This document shows positions 45,216-57,003 of a stretch of 64,000 bases of DNA, in pieces. The stretch spans positions 930,001-994,000 of the forward strand of contig JAQPZY010001295.1 of NCBI GenBank assembly GCA_029931535.1, written 5' to 3'. The notes below the pieces were generated by a model. It was not told the origin of the DNA. It was given only the letters and a program-made list of their open reading frames with translations, and did not search any database. The DNA comes from Margaritifera margaritifera. Lineage: Eukaryota > Mollusca > Bivalvia > Unionida > Margaritiferidae. Numbering within the stretch: the first letter of the stretch is position 1; each line of letters begins with the position of its first letter. Position numbers and translations under genes: made by a program.

Positions 45216-45748
45216 TAATCAGGCCTATAAGCCCCTAACCCAGCCGTCAGATAGGGTCTGACAGCTTTTCCATTATTGTTCTCAGATTCATACGCATCAC
45301 TAGCGGCATAGTTGATAAACGATGGGTTGCCTCCAGATCATACCTCTAAAGCTCTAGTTTTATTTATCTTAGCAATATCGATGACAGGCTATGGAAGCCG
45401 TGCAGGAAAGTTGTCGCAGTATATGATACGTCACTAGTCGCGAAGTAAAGCTCGTCTATCAGCATTGCGTCTGCAGAAAAATCATACCAGACCCGAAAAA
45501 GAATGGCCACCAAACACTGTCAAAGGGCTGGTCGGTGGTGCACCTCCACAATCTTAGCAAGATTTACTTGGCGAGTCTGTAGGTGTAACTGATGGTTGGC
45601 TGTAACAGCTATTACAAGTACAACAAGGACCATATTCCGGATTCTTTGGTCTTGAATTGGAACGGAATGATCAGATATGATATGTTTTTGTTTAGTCGCT
45701 CGAGTTCGTCTTTTTGCAAAGACCAAATTGTACTGCATCATTAACGTC

Positions 45749-45982
45749 CTAAAACGTCAGCGGAGCTCCTCGTTGACGAGTCCATGCGTTCTGCTCTTTT
45801 GTGGAACATATCATCCAGGGCGGCTTGATATTTTGTATAGCCTTATCATGCCGTACGAGATCTTCATCAACGCTTATGCTTTCTAGCTTTGAAAATATAT
45901 AGTATGACCCGTGGAAGGCTTGAACACTAACTACTGTGACACAGACCAGCAATACCACAGCTGCCATTCTTGAAAATTGCAC
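45749..45982 (-). other. Open frame with signal-peptide-like start
   Basis: The 77-codon frame begins MQFSRMAAVVLLVCVTVVSV followed by QAFHGS, a convincing signal-peptide shape with a plausible cleavage site. The rest (LVRHDKAIQNIKPPW and onward) is not recognised. It may be a short secreted protein, an exon or chance within decayed element 3. Confidence 0.3.
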
Positions 45983-47149
45983 TTGTGCAAGTGGAACCCT
46001 TACTTCAATATGTCCGGGGAAATGATGTCCGGGTTAATCAGCGCGTTCTTTGCAACAATGACAGCCAAGACATCGAGAATGAATATGCCCATATTGTAGA
46101 AGGTAAAGTCAAGCTTTTGGGGTTACCTTTTTGAAGGACATTTTGGTCAGCTTACAGTAGCCAACAGCTACATCAATAATCACAGCATCGTGGTGGGTCA
46201 CATTAACGATTTGCTTGGCGTTCGCAAACATTATTTGCACCTGTACTGCTAATAGTACTCAATAAATGGGTCATATTTGTGGTTTCATTGGTCCACTGAC
46301 CCGTCTTTCCGATCCGATGCCTCCAGAAAATGAATGTGTTCCAACCGTAGTTACAACAGATGCGCCTCCTGAACAAACTATTCCGAACGACTGCATGGAC
46401 TTGTCGTCTCAAGAGCCACGCGGAGGATACTTGTCCCAATGGCGGCGTATCCAAGACAGTTTGCACCCACACTCGTTTTTTTTTTTTTTTTAATTTTTTC
46501 CTGGCGCGCAATTTCCACTAGAACATTTTTTTAAATTGCGTAGCTTAGCAAGGGACTCATACTGTTTTTGTTTACGGGCGTCTACAATCTTTCACCCGGT
46601 CTTAACCGTTTTATGATCTTTCACAAGCTTCTCTGTATCACTCAGTTCAGGCTCTTCTCTGGCCGGCACGCAAGCGCTGCAACGTCAGCAGCCGATGTAT
46701 CGGCAGCAGTCGCCTCAACAATAGATGTATTGCATCATTTATTTGCATTCATCTTCTTTGGGTCCTTCGTGCAATTGCTCTGCTGTCATGCCGAAATTAT
46801 TGTTTTGTAAACATTGATGTCCAAATAGACAGTGCTTAATCGTAGTTATGCAAGCGGTAATCAGCGCTTAGAACATTATATAGGGATGATAGGGTTTGCA
46901 TCACATTGTGTTAAATGAGTGTCCAACAAAGTTATCTTTACTCGAGATTTATTATGAGTTAGACAGACTTTCCGGGTTTTGGGGTGGGAGTGGAGAATGG
47001 GCAGCACCACCGAAGCGAAGTGTGCGTGAACGTGCTGTGCACAACTCCCTAGCATCTTGGTCATCGCGAGACGGGCTTCATCGTGGTAGTAAAGAGCTTT
47101 TTGATTTCATTGTCGCTCAATTAATATATATCAGCTAGGGTGATCTGCT

Positions 47150-47400
47150 ACCGCAACTATTGTTCAGCGTTACCGCCGGCCAATAGCCAAGCTAAGCGGG
47201 TACGCTTTTGTTCCTGTTTATTCCTAACACGGGCACGTTCCGACATCATCATCGTAGAACAAACATCTTTATCCGCGCTTGATACTGTGACAATACGTTT
47301 GTACGATTTCTTCCTCCGACTGGTCTAGTAATTTTCGCAGTTCATTGTCTCTTTTTGCGGCTGTAGGTCGCGTAAGAGTAGCACGCACTAGTGTTGTGAT
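47150..47400 (-). pseudogene. Helical-protein trace in element 3
   Basis: A minus-strand frame reads TAAKRDNELRKLLDQSEEEI then VQTYCHSIKRG, followed by a stop. The 'elrkLLd.seeei...Y..si.r' pattern resembles the helical protein next to the integrase in element 1 (13.1-13.3 kb). The similarity is weak. Confidence 0.3.
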
Positions 47401-47539
47401 CTGCACGACCCGACTGCTTGAACGAACCTAAGGAATTCCTAGGTCAACGGCAACACCACCTACAATAAGCGCAGTGTGCACGTTGGAGCTCTGCGTCTGC
47501 TTTTTCTTGCAAAATATAAATCAGGACGACTTCAGAGAA

Positions 47540-47795
47540 ACGATGGGGCTGTGCATTGTCTGTATCACACGATCATATCGGTTCTCTGGATTGAGTTAAC
47601 ATTGCTGTTAGGTCCTAGCTGCTTCTCCGTATCGACAACAATATCGCTGCTGTAGTTTTCTAAAGTGCCATTGAGAAGCTGCATAGCTCTTGGAGCCATG
47701 TACAACCTTATGCCAAGCACGTAACCGACTTTGGAACGGGGCTAGCAAAGCAAATCCTCGTAGCGGTCGATGATGCTTGGAATGTTGACTGAGCA
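47540..47795 (+). pseudogene. Conserved C-terminal exon of element 3, copy a
   Basis: Aligned with copy c at 56.51-56.78 kb, this stretch keeps one frame with mostly third-position changes and the same TGA end. It shares WSHVQPYAKH and an AVDDAWNVD ending (AVDYAWEVY in copy c). Copy a has internal stops, so it is dead here. I do not recognise the protein. Confidence 0.45.
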
Positions 47796-48536
47796 ATGAA
47801 CGGCATATTCTACAATTGCCAAAAACTGAGTCTGTGCGTCAAAAATCCTACCGGTTCCAATAATTCAGATGCTTTCATTAATGCACTCAACCACACACTG
47901 GGCAGACCATACGAGTTTGACCTCCGAACTTCCCTTTGCATCAGCTTAATAAAAATTTGCAAAGGGAGACTAATTAAATTACAAATTAGAACGAATCTAC
48001 CTTGAAGACCTATGCGCAAGGTAATACTAATATATTCGCTCTCTCTCTCACGCACACACACACACACAAGCAAATACACAATATATTAACAACTATTCAC
48101 ATAACTGCTACATTGCGCAAAAGTTAAACAAAAACAGGAGGTAGGTTATGTATCGTATAATTTAATAAGTACTCCAAATTATTAGGATTTCATCCCTCGA
48201 ATACACCTATTGTGAAAATAAGAGAGTTGATTTAATATGATTAGGAATGTTTTTTCAAACAAGAGAACCTGAATATAATTTTTTATTGGAATGAATATAT
48301 TACTAATTGTCAGGACTTACATATCCCCTTATCATCCCCCTGACTCGGTGATATAGTTTTTTGTTCTTTTCAAAAATTTAAAACTATGACATACTAATCA
48401 TTTTGAGAGAAAGAGAGAGGGGTGGGGAGAGAACTTTTAAGTCATATCAGGTAATCAGGCATGGAATGACATTATATATTATAAGCACATTGTCGAATAT
48501 AATCTATATCTTCATGTTATTAAACGTGCATTTGAA

Positions 48537-48821
48537 TCACGACAAGTTTTGGTTTGTAATAAGTGAAATAATGGTTTTGAGAAGATCCTCTAACTCTATA
48601 TCTTCTATCTTATTCTCCTCATCGTATGGATATGTATAACGCTCGACTAGAATATCGTTTTGGCTAGTTATAGCTTCAGTTTTCTCTTTAAATAATTTTC
48701 CAATTAGTTTATTTTCATAGTTTCTATTTTCTAAAGGGCAAACGTATCTTGCCGGTTTCTCCCCCTCCTCTACCCATTCCTCTGTAGACGGAATAATACT
48801 TCCTCGAAGCTCTTTTCTCAT
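48537..48821 (-). pseudogene. LINE ORF2 linker between endonuclease and RT
   Basis: The 94-codon frame contains WVEEGEKPARYVCPLENRNY then ENKLIGKLFKEKTEAIT. This matches the 'W.eeGEk.tryF..LE.rn...k.i..L' segment that precedes RT in L1-like ORF2 proteins. The frame ends before the first RT motif because of a deletion. Confidence 0.65.
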
Positions 48822-49381
48822 TCTTTCAAGTTCTTATTTGTTTTACTCCGATATTTTAAATTAGAATGTCCCATTGAACCATTCTCTAAGGACTGTATTT
48901 GTTGCATAAGTTCCTTTTTCCTGTTTTAGTTTGCACTTCTTTTTATATGTAGCATACAACAAATTTCCATCAACGTTGTATGTAGGCATAATGAATCCTA
49001 TATAGTAAATCTTATATCTGAATTTGATACATTGTCGATATTTCCATCATACTTATTTAATACAATTTTTTATTTCATCAATATACTTTTTTTATCCTTC
49101 CAGTAAATTGTTATTGAACTTTCACAAAGCTTTACCTCTTTAGAAACTATTTCAACACAAATTTAATACTATCATGGAATGGTCAGGCCTACAACATGTT
49201 CTAAATGTCACATTTCTTACGTTTGACATACAATTTTAGAAACAGGAAAAAGAAATCCTATCTAGCGTCTTCTAGAGGTGTTTTTCTTCTCCGTGCATAT
49301 CTCTTTAATTCTGCATTTAATGCTCTAAATGCATGAACGAGACCTAACGTTTCTTTCACATTTAATAATAAATTTCTAGCA

Positions 49382-49770
49382 TTAGGAATTATTCACGTTT
49401 CTATAATTATTTGAATCTAATTCTGGATCTTGAATGAAGTTAAATTCCCCAGATATGATAAGCGATTCATTATATTCATATATAACAACATTTATATTAT
49501 TGTAAAATGCTAGACAATCACTGTTTGGTACATATATATTAATCAGGGAGATGTTTTTGTCACCAATTTTAATATCTAATGCAATCAAATAACCATCATG
49601 ATGATGTTTACGTTCCTTTATATCATAATCAAGTTTGTTTTTTAGTTGAATACAAGCTCCTCCCGAGTATGACCCATAGCAGCTGAAAATAATCTTTCAT
49701 ATATGCTGTGTTATATGTAATTGTATCCCCGTTAAAACATGTATCTTATAAGCGATATATATGACACTGT
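49382..49770 (-). pseudogene. LINE apurinic-type endonuclease fragment
   Basis: The 68-codon frame 49382-49588 reads MIALDIKIGDKNISLINIYV followed by PNSD, then IISGEFNFIQDPELDSNNYR. These are the 'iniY.PN.d' and 'GGDFN.v.d..lD' motifs of LINE endonucleases. Gly-Asp is replaced by Gly-Glu, so catalysis would be lost. Upstream traces reach about 49770. Confidence 0.65.
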
Positions 49771-50639
49771 TTTCTTCCAATAGAATCACAAAGATGAGTA
49801 CTTCTTTTTTCTTCACAATATCAGTTTAGAGATAATAATGTTGTGTTTGAGCTGTCCGTTTTCTATGTAAGAGTATACAATGTTTCGAGATTAAAAGAGA
49901 TTGTGGTCTTAAATAACGTATCTATATTAGGAAATAATCAGTGATTTGATATATGCCAAAGGAGAAGTAAGACATCAAGGAAAAACAAACTTTCAAAAAA
50001 CAAACATTATAAAGAAAAACAAAGAAAACAGCTTAACCTTTGTCCGCATGTTGGCTAGATTTCAAGGTCTTTTTTAAAAAGAGACAGGAATGACTGCATA
50101 CAAGACTTTGAACTGATTAGAGAAGGTGATATAAAGGCAAAATAAAATTTGAGTCCAAAAATGGTATAGTCTCATATTACATTTATCGTGTGTACAAATG
50201 CATTTAAGAAAAAGAAAAAGACATAAATATTAAGCCTAATTCAGAACAAAACAATTCCTTATGAGAAGAAAACAAGTATATATATAAATATATATATATA
50301 GGAAAAATAGTCATAAATGATATGCACAAAAAGAAATATAGGAATGTTCCAAAAAGCAAGCATCACTAAAGAAAATACACGAACTCTATAGTTGGGCTTC
50401 AGGCAACCTTATGAATACAAAAGTACAAATTACTGAAATCCCTAATTGTCTTCGCACTGGTTAGCGATATAATATCATCCTTGAAAAAATCACTTTTCAC
50501 AATAAGGATACTGTATTCTCATCTATAAAAATGAATTTTCAAAATAGATATAGAAAGAAATATAGTTAAGTCTATGCTAAATGTAATTATATGAATATCA
50601 AAAGGTCAAAGTCAAAATAATTTCATTACAACTTGAAAT

Positions 50640-51200
50640 AAAGAAAAGTAACATTTCGCCATGACTTACTGAAGCCACATTAGTATTTGAAATGCGACTA
50701 AAATACAACAGAAAAGGAATTTATAGCGATAAGCAAGCAAAAAGAAACACATTTAAATTGAAACAAAGGCAAAACATGCACTTTGGAAATTATTGGCTAT
50801 TACTTACTCTTAGGTTCCGAATCAATAGTGTATGTAAACGATGTTTCCTTCTCAGGTTCCGAATCAATAGTGATTGGTAAATATTAAATTTTCTCTGAAA
50901 GAAATAAAACATAGATTATTAATCTGGTACATCGCATCATATTTCAGCAAAGAATATCCTCAAGTAAATGAAAAACAAATCTATATATTTTTGACCCAAT
51001 TCAATGCATTCCACACGAATCCACAGTATGTAACAACCATATCTACCACATTACATAATGTATAATTCATCTTCAGAAATCAATTTTCACAAAGTTTTTT
51101 TCATGCTGATACGTGTATGACTTTAATGTTTAAATAAAGATACAAATATGCATATTAAAGCATTGAAATATTCAACAGAGCAGAAACTTTTGTTAAATTA
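50640..51200. repeat. Dispersed block B, copy 1
   Basis: Shares 'tttggaaattattgg', 'catagattataaatctgg', 'catatttcagcaaagaa' and 'tgcattccacacgaat' with 53600-54060 and, more weakly, 62800-63250. It contains a 19-bp internal duplication, aggttccgaatcaatagtg, at 50813 and 50854. It probably represents the 5' region of the LINE. Confidence 0.7.
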
Positions 51201-51439
51201 TTGAATAAATGGTACAGAAGTCAAAAAGTCTTTTCGATTTCTTAATTTGCAAGGCATTAGCTTTCCTCTTCTTTTGCTGTAGTAACACTAATGTCACTTA
51301 TTCAAACATTCTTCCTGTTGAATATGTTAGAAATTTTGGGAGGTTTCCCCCGCTCCTGTTTCATACTGCCTGCAAGGTCAGGTGGAACACACTTTATGGT
51401 ACTTCTAAGAATATCGGACCTTCACAACACTAACTCCCT

Positions 51440-52050
51440 ATGAGGATGATTGCCTTAATTTCATCAGCCGATAGATTTATCCCTTATTGAAGTGTACCTG
51501 CTACATGACAATCATGACCTTTGCTGTCATTTGGTACAACCGCAGATGTGGACTCTGCAAAATCCCAAGGTACCGATTTTTGCTTCACACGGGGAATCGT
51601 CGAAATAAACCTCGCTGAGAGTCCCATTCTTGCTATATTCCTCCTGCCAGTCTGATTCCAGAAAAAGCCCAAACCTGGGGCATATTTTCTCCTAAACTCG
51701 ACTGTAGTATTAGCTGCTAAAGGCGCTCCAGGCCATGTCGAGTGGAAGTGGACACTTGAGCTCCTCAAGGATTGTCCTTCAATAGAAGTATACATTGAAG
51801 ATAAAAAAAGCGAATGAGATAACAGCACGCTTGTATTTCACGTTCTTCCGACTACAGCACTTGCTCGAGTGCAGACTGAGGAACTCCTGGACCGACACAA
51901 CACACCTGTGTTTGCACACCAAACTGCAAATTGTAACTGGTTCTGCTAAAATGTCATTGGTGTGTTTTGCTAACTTAGTGTCGGTTCGGAGGTTGCAAAT
52001 AGTTCGTGCTTTTGCACTTAATGAAAATGTAAGAAAAGCTGACAGGAAAG
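51440..52050 (+). pseudogene. Upstream protein trace of element 3, copy b
   Basis: One plus-strand frame reads PGHVEWKWTLELLKDCPSIE, VYIEDKK, HVLPTTALARVQTEELLDRH and NTPVFAHQTAN. Copy c (54170-54440) keeps the same frame, with VYIDDKK and TTPLFAHQTANISWFEEIVV. The shared frame shows an ancestral coding gene. I do not recognise it. Confidence 0.4.
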
Positions 52051-52399
52051 CTGTGTACTTTCGCGATTCCGAGATATATAGCAGCCAATGTAAGGTCATT
52101 TCCCACTATCACCATCTTATATGCCCTTGGTCGCGTATTTAGCATATTTCGTTAAAGGGAGAAGTTTCTGCTGACATCTTACATTATGCTTATTACACTA
52201 ACGAATGTCCTTAACGTGGATGCAATCCACCTGCAGCAGAACAATGACAACTGTTTGGAACGTTCCACGGTTGCCTTCGATCCATCTCCTACTAGGTTGG
52301 TTGACACATTGTTTTTGGCGGCAAATCCTTTCAATGGCAACCGACCTCCTTTTTTGCGAGTATCTTGTTAAAAATCAAGCCAGGCCTCGATGTCTTTAA

Positions 52400-52740
52400 T
52401 ATCCTTGAACAGCAGATGTTTGAGGTTTCAAAGGCCAAGGGAATGATAACAATTGTGTTGTCTGAAAAATATAAAGTGTAAATTAGGCCTGGCTTGCGAT
52501 CCATTCTGGGACTAAATGATGCAGGGTGGCTCTATGCCAGCATTTATGGCGCAGGTAGTCCAGCTGACTTTACAGTACCAAAATCCTTCTTTGCCGACTT
52601 AAAGCACTTTTCCATGACAGACAATGTTGTCCACATCGTCCTCTCTAAGCTGCAAGAATTGTTCCCTCAAGTTTGTCAATTCTATAACCATACAACACAT
52701 TTGCTCGGAACTTACGCGGCTTCAAAGTGGAATAATTAAC
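52400..52740 (+). pseudogene. Capsid-like protein of element 3, copy b
   Basis: Contains RPGLRSILGLNDAGWLYASI and FADLKHFSMTDNVVHIVL. See copy c at 54.84-55.23 kb for the better preserved frame. A stop lies just before the RPGL segment and the C-terminal part diverges. Confidence 0.35.
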
Positions 52741-53039
52741 GGACCAAAGATCTGGATTCCCCGACGTAAAACAATACATTCTCGATAAATACGGACTGTC
52801 TATCACAATAATCATTGAAACTGGTAGCCGCACTAGTGCAGAGTGCAAGAACAAACACTGAGCATTCATGGCCAAGGAGAGGGCTGTGGTGGCAATACAG
52901 AAAGCGTCCAACCTTTGCTGGAGCAGCTGGAACGTCTGCTGTCCTATGCTAAAAAGTAATATGTTGACAAGCGAGTGATCACTGAGCATTTGACCTCTTA
53001 CCGCACTATAACCAGAGATCTCAACAAGAACGAAAAATA

Positions 53040-53400
53040 TATTACAAAATGTAGCTTCTTACCCTGCGGCAACTAATGAAGCGTCATATGCAGGTTTTGT
53101 AACCAATTAAAACTGTACGACTCAAGTAGCGGTTGTTCTTCGTGGCGGGCGGTACGCAGGCAATGACTGAAAGCTTTTATATGGGCAGCCTTCGCATGAA
53201 TAATGTTCTAACACGCATCTGACCAGGAAGTGGCTACCAAGGTCTATGTTGACCGTGTTTGCCCTTTGCTAGCAAAGGCAACAACCAACACTACACATGG
53301 CCTGTACAAGCAACTTGGGGATTTTAACAGACTTGAACAATCAGTACGAGAGCTTATCATTAAGACAAAAGTGATCAAAACCATATAATTATGCCAAAAG
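53040..53400 (+). pseudogene. C-terminal helical segment of element 3, copy b
   Basis: After a short GFVTN trace, the frame ATKVYVDRVCPLLAKATTNT then LYKQLGDFNRLEQSVRELII runs to a stop. Copy c has the same frame (55725-55896). The alignment shows selection in the past. The function is unknown. Confidence 0.4.
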
Positions 53401-53569
53401 ATCTCTACAATATTCTCCTGTCTGGTGGCTGCGGCACAAATAGAAATTCTAAATCGTCTTGCAATGTATCTTGAACCCAACTGTAGTTGTCTATCGGAGA
53501 GGAACATAGCGATGATTTCTCACGCACAATAATTGTCCACACTGAAGATAACATAAGAAAGAATTAACA

Positions 53570-54090
53570 CCTCAAGGCTAAACAAAGAGAAAGAAAATTG
53601 TCATTGATGAAAAACTGTTCTTGCTAATTCAGAAATCAAAAATTACCATCAATGAAAACAAAAGGCACTTAAATTCAAATCAAACGCAGAAAATGATCTT
53701 TGGGAATTATTGGTACTTACTCCAACCTTCTGAAGAAATATGGTCTGCACCAAAATCTGTTTCATCTGAAAAAGTTAAAGCATAGATTATAAATCTGGTA
53801 CTTGACATCATATTTCAGCAAAGAAAACCCTCAACTAAATGTCCAACATGTATTTATCTTTGATCAAATTAAATGCATTCCACATGAATGAGCCATTAAA
53901 TGTGCAATGTCTAACAATCATATATGCTACAGTAAATCACGTATCGTTTACCTCCAGAAACCCATTTTCACAAAGTTGAATTCATGCAGATACGTATATG
54001 TCTGTAATGTTTAAATACAAATGCACCCATGCATTTAAAGCCTTAAATTCTTGAAAGGAGCAGAATGTTTGATTAATTGATTCAACAAAC
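53570..54090. repeat. Dispersed block B, copy 2
   Basis: About 75-80 percent alike to 50640-51150 by eye. It separates segments b and c of element 3. Confidence 0.7.
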
Positions 54091-54836
54091 ACGAAGATTC
54101 GTCGTAATAAGCAGTCTGAAATCTCAAACGAGGCGCATATTTGCTCGCATAAGTTGATAAAGGCGTTTCAGGTCGTGTCACGTGGAAGCGGACACTTGAC
54201 CTCTGCAATGATTCTCCTTACCTGATAGTATACATTGATGATAAAAAGCGAGTGCGATAACAGCTAGCTTGTATCTTCCGTACTTCCGACTACAACGCAT
54301 GTTCGAGTGAGAAAATAGTCATACACCGAAACACCACACCTCTCTTTGCACACCAAACTGCAAATATTAGCTGGTTCGAAGAAATTGTCGTTGATGTGTT
54401 TTACTAACTTTATATCGGTTCGGAGGTCGCAATAGTTTGTCTTCTTGTACTTGTTGAAAATGTCAGGAAAGCTAACAGTAAAGCTGTGTGCATTACGTGA
54501 ACTCCCCCTGTACTGCAGCTTATGCAAGGTTATTTCCCATCACCTCTCCTGTCTGGTATGTATCATCTTTAGTAAAGGTAAAGTCTTTTACTGAGAACTA
54601 ACACTATGTTTATTGCATTAAAGAGTGAACGCATCCCAGTACAGTAACAATTATTCGGGGCGTTCCAAGGTTGGCCGTCTATCACCTACAGTGTTGGCTG
54701 GTACATTGTAAAAGCCGGAGAGTCCTTGCAATGACAACCGACTAGCTTTTTTTGGAGTAACTTGTAAAAGATCGAGCTAGCACTGCATGGCTTTGACGTC
54801 TTTGGACAGCAGATAACCGGGGCACTTCCAAATCTG

Positions 54837-55226
54837 TTGCTCGAGGTTTCCAAGTCCAAGGGAATGATACCAGCTGTGGTCCCCTTCAAATATCATTTGC
54901 AAGTTCGCCCTGGTATGCGATCCATATTGGGACTAAGTGACAAAGGGTGGCTCTGTGTCGGCACTTATAGTGGAGATATACTAGTTGACATTCCGGCGCC
55001 AACGTGCATCTTTGTCCACCTAAACCAGTTTTTCACGACAGACAATGTTGACCACAGTGTTCCCTACACTCTCCTAGGAATTGTTCCAGCAACCTTTTCG
55101 GAGTCTGTCGGTACCATGACCGTAGAACACCCTCTCTCGGACTTTAAGTGGCTTCAAAGTAAATTAATTAACGAGCCAAAGATTCGGATCACTGACGGAC
55201 ACCGACACATCCTCGATAACAACTGA
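54837..55226 (+). pseudogene. Capsid-like (penton-type?) protein of element 3, copy c
   Basis: The 129-codon open frame reads LEVSKSKGMIPAVVPFKYHL, RPGMRSILGLSDKGWL, FVHLNQFFTTDNVD and PLSDFKWLQSKL, and ends with INEPKIRITDGHRHILDNN. The 'fvhl......svpytLL.ivP' strand and the C-terminal 'in...IrItD..g..Ld.n' pattern resemble the end of Polinton single-jelly-roll minor capsid proteins. No intact N-terminus is joined. The call rests on pattern resemblance only, and another beta-rich protein is possible. Confidence 0.35.
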
Positions 55227-55724
55227 CAGTTGCAAAACAAAAAGCGTCCAGATGCTGCTGTAGAAGCTGGAACGACTGTAAAACTAAGGTAAAAAGTCAT
55301 ATGTTGACACGCGAGTTGCCGCCAAGCATTCGAGGTCTGGCTGCACCATGAGCGGAGATCTCAACATGCACGGAAAAATAATGCAAAATATAGTGATTTA
55401 TGACGCGGATATTTATTGTTGTTGTTGTGGGTTTAACTCCATTGTTCGGCACATGATAGGCTATACATGGCGGCCAGTATGGAGGAAGAACCCGGAAATA
55501 ACCCGGGAAGAACCACCGACCCACGGGAAGCCACTGGCAAGCTTTCTTACATACCCACGTTGACAGGGGCCCCGCTGCCGATAGTAATGATCCGGCATTT
55601 GCTGGTTTCGTCATCAATGAAAACCGTACGACTCAAGAAACGGTTGTTCTTTGTGACGGTACGAAGTCAAAGACTTGAAATCTTGATATAGGCAGCATTC
55701 GTATCAATATCTGTTGCAATGCGC

Positions 55725-55896
55725 AAATGACCATAAAGTGGCTACCAAGGTCTATATTGACCGTGTTTGCCCTTTGCTAGCAAAGGCAACAGCCAGCACA
55801 ACACATGATCTGTACAAGCAGTTTCGGGAGTTTATCAGGCTTGAAAAAGCAATAAAAAGGCTTATCATTAAGATAAAGGGGATCAAAGCACTATAA
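55725..55896 (+). pseudogene. C-terminal helical segment of element 3, copy c
   Basis: The frame ATKVYIDRVCPLLAKATAST then LYKQFREFIRLEKAIKRLII runs to a TAA at 55896. It has the same frame and stop as copy b (53235-53389). The family is unknown. Confidence 0.4.
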
Positions 55897-56506
55897 TCAT
55901 GTCAAAAAGACTCTACCATATTCTGCTGATTGTGGCTGCGGCACAAATAGATATTCTAAATCGTCTTGTAAAGTATATTGAACCCAATTAAAGGTAGTTG
56001 TCTATCGGTGAGGAACATAAAAATTATTCTCCATGCACAATTAATATCCACGCTGAAGATGACACTGAGGATTATGAACTCGAGGCCAAAGAAAGAAAAC
56101 GAAAATTGTCCATTGATGTAAAGCTGTTCCTGCTAATTCAGGAATCAGATGTAACTAATAACCGAGCCTCGATTTAGATTCCTTCCTAATATTTGTCAAA
56201 ACTAAGAAAAAAGCACATGAATTATTGTCGTTCCAGCTTGCCGCAAGAGCGAATATTCCAAAGACTACGTGTATCCAGAGCTACCAATCGGTCTGACGAC
56301 TGCGGGCGCAGGTGAAAACTACAAACGCGATAACATCAGCTAGCTGAGACACTGACTCGAACATGTATGGGATACGAGAGCTGCACCCAAAAAAATGTAA
56401 CAACGGGTTGTAAATGCAATCGACAGCGTTGACACCCCCTCTATTACAAACGGTCTTAGTTGGCGAGTCTATGGTGTAGGTCTATTGTCTACCATTACTG
56501 CAGCCC

Positions 56507-56776
56507 ATGTCGTCGTGGGATTTATCCATTGTCTGTACTAGATTCTCTTGTCCACTCTGGATGGGGGACGGGAACGGAGTTAACATCGCCGTTAAGCCGA
56601 TGCTGCTTCTCCGTCGCGACAACAATATTGCTATTGTAGTTTTCGATGGTGCCAATGAGAAGCTGCATGCCAGTTGGAGTCATGTACAGCCCTATGCCAA
56701 ACACGGAATCAACTTCGCAACGGGCGTAGCAAAGCACATCGTAGTAGCAGTAGACTATGCTTGGGAAGTCTACTGA
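56507..56776 (+). CDS. Conserved C-terminal exon of element 3, copy c
   Basis: The 89-codon open frame contains GVNIAVKPMLLLRRDNNIAI and VVFDGANEKLHASWSHVQPY, then GVAKHIVVAVDYAWEVY and a TGA. Against copy a (47.54-47.80 kb) most differences fall at third codon positions in this frame, evidence of past protein-level selection. I do not recognise the protein. Confidence 0.45.
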   Translation: MSSWDLSIVCTRFSCPLWMGDGNGVNIAVKPMLLLRRDNNIAIVVFDGANEKLHASWSHVQPYAKHGINFATGVAKHIVVAVDYAWEVY

Positions 56777-56930
56777 CTTTTGAACGGTATATTCTACAAT
56801 TTGGAGAGATTGTCCCTGTCTATCAAAAGCCGTTCCAGTTCCAATACTTTATGTTTTAGGCTGCAACTGTGCACCCAGGACACTCTACAAATACGTTCTG
56901 AGCTTTCATTTTGCTTAGATTTATTTCTAT

Positions 56931-56932
<2 letters not shown>

Positions 56933-57003
<71 letters not shown>
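56933..57003. repeat. (AAT)n microsatellite
   Basis: About 23 uninterrupted AAT units. The poly-Asn reading is an artefact. Confidence 0.95.

Larger units (their letters stand above)
42500..48020. mobile_element. Element 3, segment a: decayed virus/transposon-like DNA
   Basis: Composition is clearly less AT-rich than the flanks. It contains a minus-strand integrase pseudogene (44.57-45.22 kb), a minus-strand helical-protein trace near 47.3 kb and, at its end, a plus-strand conserved C-terminal exon that recurs at 56.6 kb. It stops where the LINE 3' end begins at about 48.05 kb. Segments b and c (51.2-53.57 and 54.1-57.1 kb) are related. Confidence 0.45.
48050..51200 (-). mobile_element. L1/Tx1-like LINE, internally deleted copy
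   Basis: The minus strand runs from a 5' side near 51.2 kb (block B), through an endonuclease and linker, to a 3' block A (48.05-48.56 kb). Blocks A and B recur with further copies at 53.6, 57.2, 62.8 and 63.3 kb. Most of the RT and C-terminal domains are missing. Confidence 0.6.
51200..53565 (+). mobile_element. Element 3, segment b
   Basis: Related along its length to 54.1-56.1 kb. Plus-strand coding traces include FAHQTAN (51915), the capsid-like block at 52.42-52.70 kb and DRVCPLLAKAT (53245-53390). No integrase or terminal exon is present. Confidence 0.5.

Noticed and set aside
46203..46511. 102-codon basic minus-strand frame next to a poly(T) run
   Set aside because: Its lysine-rich start comes from the poly(T) tract and the rest shows no motif.
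51484..52099. Minus-strand frames of 106-114 codons across segment b
   Set aside because: The plus strand keeps a frame shared with segment c. The minus frames are not kept between copies.
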